Shown piece after piece: positions 44,659 to 49,639 of a stretch of DNA of 49,639 nucleotides; within the stretch, counting starts at the first letter, position 1; every line of letters starts with the position of its first letter. The notes beneath the pieces are model-generated. The model made no database searches, was not told the DNA's origin, and saw nothing but the letters and a program-made list of their open reading frames with translations. Source of the stretch: Methylococcaceae bacterium (lineage in GTDB: Bacteria > Pseudomonadota > Gammaproteobacteria > Methylococcales > Methylomonadaceae); the NCBI GenBank assembly GCA_013140705.1, contig JABFSH010000068.1, positions 1-49,639 of the forward strand, given 5' to 3'. Both the position numbers and the translations under genes were made by a program.

Positions 44659-47103
44659 CTACAAGGTACCAGTGCGGGAGGCAGTGCCACCGCTTGTGGT
44701 AGTGCATCGTACTGTCCAGTTGTTGCCGGAAGGTGCCGGATTGGCGCCACCGATGACATAAGCATTGGTGCCTGCTCCTGGAGATGCCGTACCGATTACA
44801 CCAACTCGGGTGGGAGCGCCTGGGTTGGCTGACACTTCACAGGTTGCGACCGGAGCTAGCGTCACAGCGCCTGCAGCACCGGCATATGTGCTGGTGAAGC
44901 GAATATTCCAGGTACCGTTGTAACGAACGCGTTGGAAGGCCACAGCTTCAGCAGCCGACTTAAGGACGACCTGCACTGTGATTGGCGCAGACCGAGAACC
45001 TGCAACGTTAGCCACCGTGTAGGTGAAGCTGTCCTGCGTGTTATTGGCGGCTCCAGCCTGACCATTCGGTACATAGGTGACAGTGCCGTCTGAGTTGGCT
45101 GTCGCGGTGCCACGAGTCCCTTGGGCAGCGATCTGCACAGAGGTCGGGTCAATGGCCGTGCTGGTCAACCCCGTCACGTCGTTACTGAGAACCTTGATGA
45201 TGGAACCTAAGCTGGTACGGAATACGCCTTGACGGTCAGCTACACCCACCGGTGGCGGAATGACCTGATTCACGCTCAGGTCCACCTTGGCCACGTTGGA
45301 TACGCTCAGGTCGGTTGTGTCCTGAATGGCATAATAGAAGCTTTGGATAGAAGTCGGCATGGCTTCCACGGCTTGATAGGTTACCGTGCCGTCAGAAGCC
45401 GGAGCCGTAACAGTTCCGATTTCAGGTTGGCTGACTACGACAATGCGGTACGGATTTACAGGCGGTGTGTCTAATCCTTCAGTCTTGGCCACTGTTGACG
45501 GCTCAGTCGCTGCAAATGCACCAGAAACTAAATTCAGTGACGTCGTTCCGCTTCCCGGAACGCCCGTGAAGCTATCATCGACAGCCTGTGTATGCACGGT
45601 CGCATCGGTTATACCTGTACCGATTACAGGCTGGCTGTTCTCGCTACCTCCTTTGCTTGACTGGACGAGTATGCCGGTCGGTGGAATGCGGTTGTCGGGA
45701 TTGAAGTCGTTAAGATTTTTTTCCAGAACCAGGTCGTTTGGTGCGACACCAGCGCATGTTGTCGTAGTTGGTACCACGAAACTGCCATAAGCTGGAGCGA
45801 CCAGGTTCAATGGGTTTGGGCTGGTTTCATCGCCGGAGTGAGCGGCAATACACAGCATTTTCGATACTGGATCATAAACAGACTTGGTGACAACAACCGC
45901 GTCGACTACGGCGGCGGCATCGCGAGCAACCGGCGTGCTGCTCAGGTTGGCGACACTGACCTGGCTGGGAATGTTTTGGTCTTTATTGAACTCAATATGA
46001 GCGTGATAAATGCCGGTATGGTTACCACCGATGGTCTCTTCTTTCAACGTCACACTGGGCAGATGCTGCGTGGAGTTGTCGGCTGCAGTGACTACCAGAT
46101 TCTGATTGGGTGCCGATTCTGCCCAGACATCCAGTGCTGCGGTGCTGTTGTTGCGAGTGTAAGTTGCCTTGGTAATGGTGGTCGGTGTGGCGATGGGCAG
46201 ATCCCAGATCAGTCCACTGATGGCGGCGTTTTCTTCGAACAAGGGAACGCCAGCACCGGAACCCAGGTCGCAGGCCGCCGGCGGGATGATCTCAACGTAA
46301 TTGTTGTTGATTTTGTCCTCATGGCCTGGGCCAGCGGCAACGGTACTACCAGTGAAGGTATGCGGCTGATTGGGATCACCGATGTATTTGCGTGCTGGTC
46401 CGACCGGTGGTAGGACTGTAACGGCTGGATTGTCCACACTGACCGGATTGACGCCATCTGCGCCCTTATCCCATTGCAGGAAAGGACCGGCATGGCCTTT
46501 TAATGCAGCGGCGTAATCACCCATGATAGGTTGAATGTCATCGGTATAGAACAGAGCCCTGGCGCCTTCAACCAAATCGAATTCATGGACTTTGTAGGGC
46601 GTACGGATGGTGTAGTGGCCGGAACAGGAATCGTTACCGGTCGCAGGCAAATCGATACGGATGCGTTCGCGCGAGAATACGATTTCTGTCGGGTTGTTAA
46701 GATCACGGATGGCCGGAGGTGAACCGCTGGCACTGCCGTATGCCATTTCCAAATGCCCCATCCAGAGGAAGGCACCACCGGTAATGGGTATGTCGATGTC
46801 GGCAGTCGCAAAAAAGGCTTCATCACCCAGGTTGCCGGCGAATCCGTCAGGATTGGCATCTGCCGGGCCGGTCAGACACAAAGGACCGTTGCCCGCATCG
46901 TCGGCATATATACACTGACCCAAGGCCAGGCCGTTAAAGTCTCGGTACCAGTCGGGAAAACCGACCACGCGGTTACTGGGGCCGTGATCACGCAGGACAG
47001 CGCCGACCATGGTGCTGACCAGCATGCTGCTGGCTAGGGCAATCTGAATGGAACGACGCAGCCTGGCGCTGCCTTCCCTCCGGGTAATGGTGTTGTGATT
47101 CAT
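44659..47103 (-). CDS. Large secreted protein with cadherin-like domain
   Basis: The frame is open from 47298 (879 codons), but the ATG at 47103 is preferred. It has CGGAG nine bases upstream, begins MNHNTITRREGSARLRRSIQ and runs into the hydrophobic signal IALASSMLVSTMVGAV. This gives about 814 residues; ATG 47163 is a second option. The N-terminal part (VVGFPDWYRDFNGLALGQCI, then VFSRERIRIDLPATGNDSCS, then HAGPFLQWDKGADG) is not a recognised family. The C-terminal half has a cadherin/Big_9-like repeat (GSIIKVLSNDVTG, then DSFTYTVANVAGSRSAPITV) and a final beta-domain beginning FQRVRYNGTWNIRFTSTYAG, similar to ends of other island proteins. A sigma-54-type promoter lies about 350 bp upstream of this start. 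Confidence 0.85.
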   Translation of the reverse strand: MNHNTITRREGSARLRRSIQIALASSMLVSTMVGAVLRDHGPSNRVVGFPDWYRDFNGLALGQCIYADDAGNGPLCLTGPADANPDGFAGNLGDEAFFATADIDIPITGGAFLWMGHLEMAYGSASGSPPAIRDLNNPTEIVFSRERIRIDLPATGNDSCSGHYTIRTPYKVHEFDLVEGARALFYTDDIQPIMGDYAAALKGHAGPFLQWDKGADGVNPVSVDNPAVTVLPPVGPARKYIGDPNQPHTFTGSTVAAGPGHEDKINNNYVEIIPPAACDLGSGAGVPLFEENAAISGLIWDLPIATPTTITKATYTRNNSTAALDVWAESAPNQNLVVTAADNSTQHLPSVTLKEETIGGNHTGIYHAHIEFNKDQNIPSQVSVANLSSTPVARDAAAVVDAVVVTKSVYDPVSKMLCIAAHSGDETSPNPLNLVAPAYGSFVVPTTTTCAGVAPNDLVLEKNLNDFNPDNRIPPTGILVQSSKGGSENSQPVIGTGITDATVHTQAVDDSFTGVPGSGTTSLNLVSGAFAATEPSTVAKTEGLDTPPVNPYRIVVVSQPEIGTVTAPASDGTVTYQAVEAMPTSIQSFYYAIQDTTDLSVSNVAKVDLSVNQVIPPPVGVADRQGVFRTSLGSIIKVLSNDVTGLTSTAIDPTSVQIAAQGTRGTATANSDGTVTYVPNGQAGAANNTQDSFTYTVANVAGSRSAPITVQVVLKSAAEAVAFQRVRYNGTWNIRFTSTYAGAAGAVTLAPVATCEVSANPGAPTRVGVIGTASPGAGTNAYVIGGANPAPSGNNWTVRCTTTSGGTASRTGTL

Positions 47104-47456
47104 TTTGTTGATCTCCGTCATTGTGTCTATGTTTGTATTGTTGACTTCATTTACTGATTTCATCGCCTTTGCCTCTTTACTTACGTTAATAATGTCAGTG
47201 TTTTTTTTCGAACTACAATGTTGATAATTTTCAAACCAATCGGTTGATCTTATTGGTTTCCATTCTGTTGGGCTCCATTCAGTAAAGCGCTTTAGCAAGG
47301 CTTTATGGTTACTTCACGATGGTGCTGTTATCCGGTCGTTCAAAATTTCAATTCCGTACCGGATTATGCCAATGCGTTTAACCTGTCCTTGTCGAGTAAA
47401 AAAGCCGAGCTTGAATAAAACCAAACCCCTTTCGCTACCAACTTACAGTCATAAAT

Positions 47457-47472
47457 AGCAACGATGATGCCA
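47457..47472 (-). promoter_or_regulatory. Sigma-54 promoter of the 879-codon secreted protein
   Basis: On the minus strand TGGCATCATCGTTGCT fits the sigma-54 consensus with correct GG-GC spacing. With the preferred start at 47103 the leader is about 340 nt, close to that of the 927-aa oxidase. Confidence 0.7.
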
Positions 47473-47547
47473 ATGCATGTAACTTAATGAAAATACATAA
47501 AAAAGTATGATTATTAGAGGGAGAGTGCGGGTGATAAACGCGGTTAT

Positions 47548-47565
47548 GTGTAATATTTTTGTTAC
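47548..47565. promoter_or_regulatory. Conserved upstream box, copy 3
   Basis: GTGTAATATTTTTGTTAC begins 76 bp upstream of the -24 element, at nearly the same distance as the two other copies. In this copy GTAA and TTAC make the box an inverted repeat, which fits binding of a dimeric regulator. Confidence 0.5.
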
Positions 47566-47701
47566 CCAGCATTTCAGTATGGATTGAGTACCTATATAAA
47601 ACCCACGCAGCTTCTAGGTTTTAGGCCAAATAAGTGCTTGTAACGGTAGGGATACAAATTGCCCTATAAATCGGTCTGATGAGGGTGAAATCGAGGAAAT
47701 A

Positions 47702-47902
47702 ATGACGTACAACATGACATTGGCAATTTGCCATAAACACTATTTAAAAATAATTAGCAGAGCTTACTATTTGAAAATATTGAAGTTTATGTCAACCTAT
47801 ACTGTGATTATGGGTATGACAGTTTTGTCAGTTGGACTGACAGCAATGACAGGGCTTTTAATTCAGCAGAATGCTGTCAACAGGCTTCGTTCGCTGAGTT
47901 AA
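47702..47902 (+). CDS. Possible small membrane protein
   Basis: The 66-codon frame has GAGGAAATA directly before its ATG and a hydrophobic stretch (YTVIMGMTVLSVGLTAMTGL, then L) that could cross the membrane. It runs divergently from the sigma-54 promoter at 47457. No family is recognised, and the TGACAG cluster overlaps it, so it may be chance. Confidence 0.25.
   Translation: MTYNMTLAICHKHYLKIISRAYYLKILKFMSTYTVIMGMTVLSVGLTAMTGLLIQQNAVNRLRSLS
47817..47879. promoter_or_regulatory. Cluster of TGACAG repeats upstream of the third sigma-54 promoter
   Basis: TGACAG lies at 47817, 47838 (21 bp later) and 47847, and inverted at 47826 (TTGTCAG) and 47874 (CTGTCA). The cluster is 345-407 bp upstream of the -24 element, comparable with the cluster at 34189-34247. 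GCTTCGTTCGCTG follows at 47884. Confidence 0.45.
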
Positions 47903-48053
47903 AAATGTAATCTCAGGTTTACAGGTGATTGGTAGTAGAAATACTATTATTCATATAATCAATAAGATAAATAAATATCCTTGGCAATGATGTATCAAAG
48001 TGTTAGAGATCGAAAATTACACCTTTGTTATAACAGTTTTTATAGATGACTGA

Positions 48054-48220
48054 TACCAATCTCAATAATTTGTGATTTGGTAACTAATCACCGAGTTCGA
48101 ATGTAGGGTCGAATTTATTCGACTCTTGAGCTTGGAATCATGCCGACAAGGCGAATAAATTCGCCCCTACAGTAATAACACGCCATCGAATAGTTTCACT
48201 GCACTACCACTTGCATCCTT
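48054..48220. repeat. Composite intergenic repeats with an 18/19-bp inverted repeat
   Basis: TACCAATCTCAATAAT (48054-48069) is one end of family A. GTAGGGTCGAATTTATTCG (48103-48121) then pairs with 48152-48170 with one mismatch. CACTTGCATCCTTGCAGTCG (about 48199-48218) matches the family A fragment at 39613-39640. No gene is present. Confidence 0.5.
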
Positions 48221-48226
48221 GCAGTC

Positions 48227-48302
48227 GATCGGTAATCCATGCCGGCATGACGGCTACTTGTGTGTTTGCTATATCAGCTGAAGCTTATACATAATCAGGA
48301 AT
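48227..48302. mobile_element. MITE family B, partial inverted copy
   Basis: The end AGCTTATACATAATCAGGAA and the adjoining CAGCTGAAG match the complement of the left end of the copy at 48785. CCATGCCGGCATGACGGCTA matches the complement of its flanking interior. The other end is missing. Confidence 0.6.
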
Positions 48303-48384
48303 ATATTATGGCTGAAGTCTGTAAACATCCGTTAACACATTAATTCACCTCCGCATTTAAAAATTTTTACGATCTCTTCAACCT

Positions 48385-48667
48385 AAAAAATCAGTTGAAA
48401 GGCGTGAAATCAGTTCATGCTGAGCAAAATAAGCCCCCCTTCGGAGGCATGGCGTTACCATGAAACAGTCGCTGTTCGACGTACTTTTTTGTGTTTTCAT
48501 ATCTTTGCAAGTCATTAATTTTAAATATACAAAAATAGCTGTTTCTTGAAAGTTTATCGAAGCATGATCGGATTTCACGATCAACCCACTGGATGAGCAT
48601 TCCAAATTCCGTTCGTCCTGAGCCTAGTCGAAGAATGTACGGAATTTGGAATGCTCATCTGATTTTC
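48385..48667. mobile_element. MITE-like palindromic element, family C copy 2 (inverted)
   Basis: Ends AAAAAATCAGTTGA (48385-48398) and the complement of TCATCTGATTTTC (48655-48667) match the ends of 39450-39675 in the opposite order. Inside, GATGAGCATTCCAAATTCCG (from 48592, 21 bp) pairs perfectly with 48639-48659. The middle (48420-48545) is unlike copy 1. Short frames here are element sequence, not genes. Confidence 0.65.
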
Positions 48668-48784
48668 TCTAGTTTCAATGCGAGCTGCCGGGAGCTGTTA
48701 TTGCTCCCGACATTTGCTCTAGGCCATTATCAGAATCGTTTCCGATCAACAAGACCTCTATTTTCGTATCCACCTTTATATCTT

Positions 48785-48995
48785 TTCCTGATTACTCGCA
48801 AGCCTCAGCTGAAATAGCAGACACTGAAGTATCCGTCATGTCGGCAGGGATTGCCGGGGTCCAGAACACAGGGATGTGACTCGTTAGTAAAGTTAATCGC
48901 TGGGTTTACATCCATGTAGCCTGGACCCCGGCAATCCCTGCCGGGGTGACGTTCCTTGATAAACTTATTGTTTTTAAAGCTTATACGTAATCAGG
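48785..48995. mobile_element. MITE family B, copy 2 (211 bp)
   Basis: The left end TTCCTGATTACTCGCAAGCC and the right end AAGCTTATACGTAATCAGG are imperfect inverted repeats. The interior (GGCAGGGATTGCCGGGGTCC, then CAGAACACAGGGATGTG, then CTGGACCCCGGCAATCCCTG) matches copy 1 at 30711-30931. Confidence 0.75.
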
Positions 48996-49026
48996 GATCT
49001 TTTTCATCGATGGATATAGCTTGCTG

Positions 49027-49638
49027 CTACCGGTTGGTTACGGCGATATTTCCCATTACCTTGCCTGTAGCAGAAGCTCGCAAGCTCATCAACTTCGTGC
49101 AGGCTGGTCCACGGACGTTGTAGTATTGCCAATTACCTTTAGCTATCCATGAGGCCACACCCAGTTTTGTGCTAGGTTTGCTTTCGGGATAACTGGCCAC
49201 CGAATACAGGTTGATATGATTGTTGGCCGGGTAGGTATCGGAGCCCTGCACAAACCATTCACCATATTTAGCGCTAATCTTTCTACATTGCGCGTACTTG
49301 ACAGCAATATTTTCCACAGCGATTGTCACACGTTGAACACAATGCGCTTTCAGGCCGACCTTGTCGGTGGCTGTCCAGGTTACTGTAGTCGTGCCAAGAG
49401 GAAGGTTGGCAGGCGTACGGGTAACCAAAGGTATTGACAGGTTATCCGTCGCAACCAGCCTTGGCAATTGCTGACCTTGAATCAACGTAACAGTTGCCGG
49501 GCAAACCGGGAAACTTGGCCGTGTTACGTCCACTACCGGTGCGGGTGCGGGTGTCGCGGTGGGCACTGGCGTTGGTGTCGCGGTGGGCACTGGCGTTGGT
49601 GTCGCGGTGGGCACTGGCGTTGGTGTCGCGGTGGGCAC
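49027..49638 (-). CDS. Secreted HYR-domain protein, partial (5' part beyond the window)
   Basis: The frame is open to the window edge, so only the C-terminal 203 residues are seen. They start with tandem 8-residue repeats PTATPTPV (24-bp DNA units), a Pro/Thr-rich linker. A HYR/Ig-like domain follows (RPSFPVCPATVTLIQGQQLP, then NLPLGTTTVTWTATDKVGLK, then AHCVQRVTI). A C-terminal beta-domain begins KYAQCRKISAKYGEWFVQGS and resembles the ends of other proteins here. It stops with NIAVTNR, with no PEP-CTERM or LPXTG anchor. A surface or matrix protein is inferred. Confidence 0.8.
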   Translation of the reverse strand: MPTATPTPVPTATPTPVPTATPTPVPTATPAPAPVVDVTRPSFPVCPATVTLIQGQQLPRLVATDNLSIPLVTRTPANLPLGTTTVTWTATDKVGLKAHCVQRVTIAVENIAVKYAQCRKISAKYGEWFVQGSDTYPANNHINLYSVASYPESKPSTKLGVASWIAKGNWQYYNVRGPACTKLMSLRASATGKVMGNIAVTNR

Positions 49639-49639
49639 T

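Noticed and set aside
48378-48605. 75-codon minus-strand frame
   Set aside because: It lies within the palindromic element C; the matching part of copy 1 at 39534 gives a different, unrelated frame.
49552-49639. CRISPR-like short repeats
   Set aside because: The units are contiguous 24-bp coding repeats without spacers.

Overview
The window looks like a chromosome segment of a gammaproteobacterium, most likely a methanotroph-type Methylococcales relative. This is inference. The glyQ-glyS-gmhB-plsC order, the proS and glpK sequences and the moderate GC are gammaproteobacterial, and the run of very large secreted multicopper oxidases, MauG-type cytochromes and SCO proteins fits the copper-rich surface chemistry of such organisms. 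No methane monooxygenase or other proof of methanotrophy is present. No rRNA, tRNA or CRISPR array was seen.

Left part (1-21.9 kb), mostly housekeeping. At the edge lies the last 75 codons of a group II intron reverse transcriptase. Next is a toxin-antitoxin pair whose PIN toxin gene is cut by a 110-bp MITE with 9-bp target duplications, leaving an intact antitoxin and a likely operator. Then come a small membrane protein, proS, glpK (convergent, separated by a large palindrome), a small secreted repeat protein and gpmI. They are followed by a five-gene, tightly overlapped operon encoding a non-canonical Hsp70 system: TPR scaffold, J-like protein with HPD changed to PPD, GrpE-like protein, short DnaK-like Hsp70 and a zinc-ribbon protein. 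A DUF2797 gene flanked by inverted copies of a MITE, two overlapping alpha/beta hydrolases and glyQ-glyS-gmhB-plsC complete this part.

Right part (22.1-49.6 kb), an almost entirely minus-strand island of exported proteins. In transcription order, the first unit is a 927-aa multicopper oxidase followed by a SCO-cytochrome c fusion. The second is a Tat-exported multicopper oxidase, a SCO protein and a 1034-aa protein with cadherin/Ig-like repeats. The third is a 780-aa paralogue of that protein's N-terminal part, followed by an 840-aa di-heme MauG/cytochrome-c-peroxidase-like protein. Further right are an 879-codon secreted protein, a two-gene unit (247-aa secreted protein and 1136-aa HAF/HYR/DUF11 adhesin-like protein) and the start-less C-terminal part of another HYR protein running off the window.

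The strongest previously unnoticed signal is regulatory. Both oxidase units and the 879-codon protein are preceded, far upstream, by exact matches to the sigma-54 promoter consensus (TGGCAY, 5 bases, TTGCT). Each also has a conserved box 73-76 bp further upstream, and two have clusters of TGACAG repeats about 330-400 bp upstream. This ties the copper/heme oxidases and the surface proteins into one putative sigma-54 regulon. A reasonable hypothesis is a regulated extracellular metal- or substrate-oxidising system in which SCO proteins deliver copper, multicopper oxidases and the di-heme protein carry out oxidation, and Ig/HYR proteins form the surface scaffold. The substrate cannot be read from the sequence. 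Several families of small palindromic or MITE-like repeats fill the intergenic spaces.
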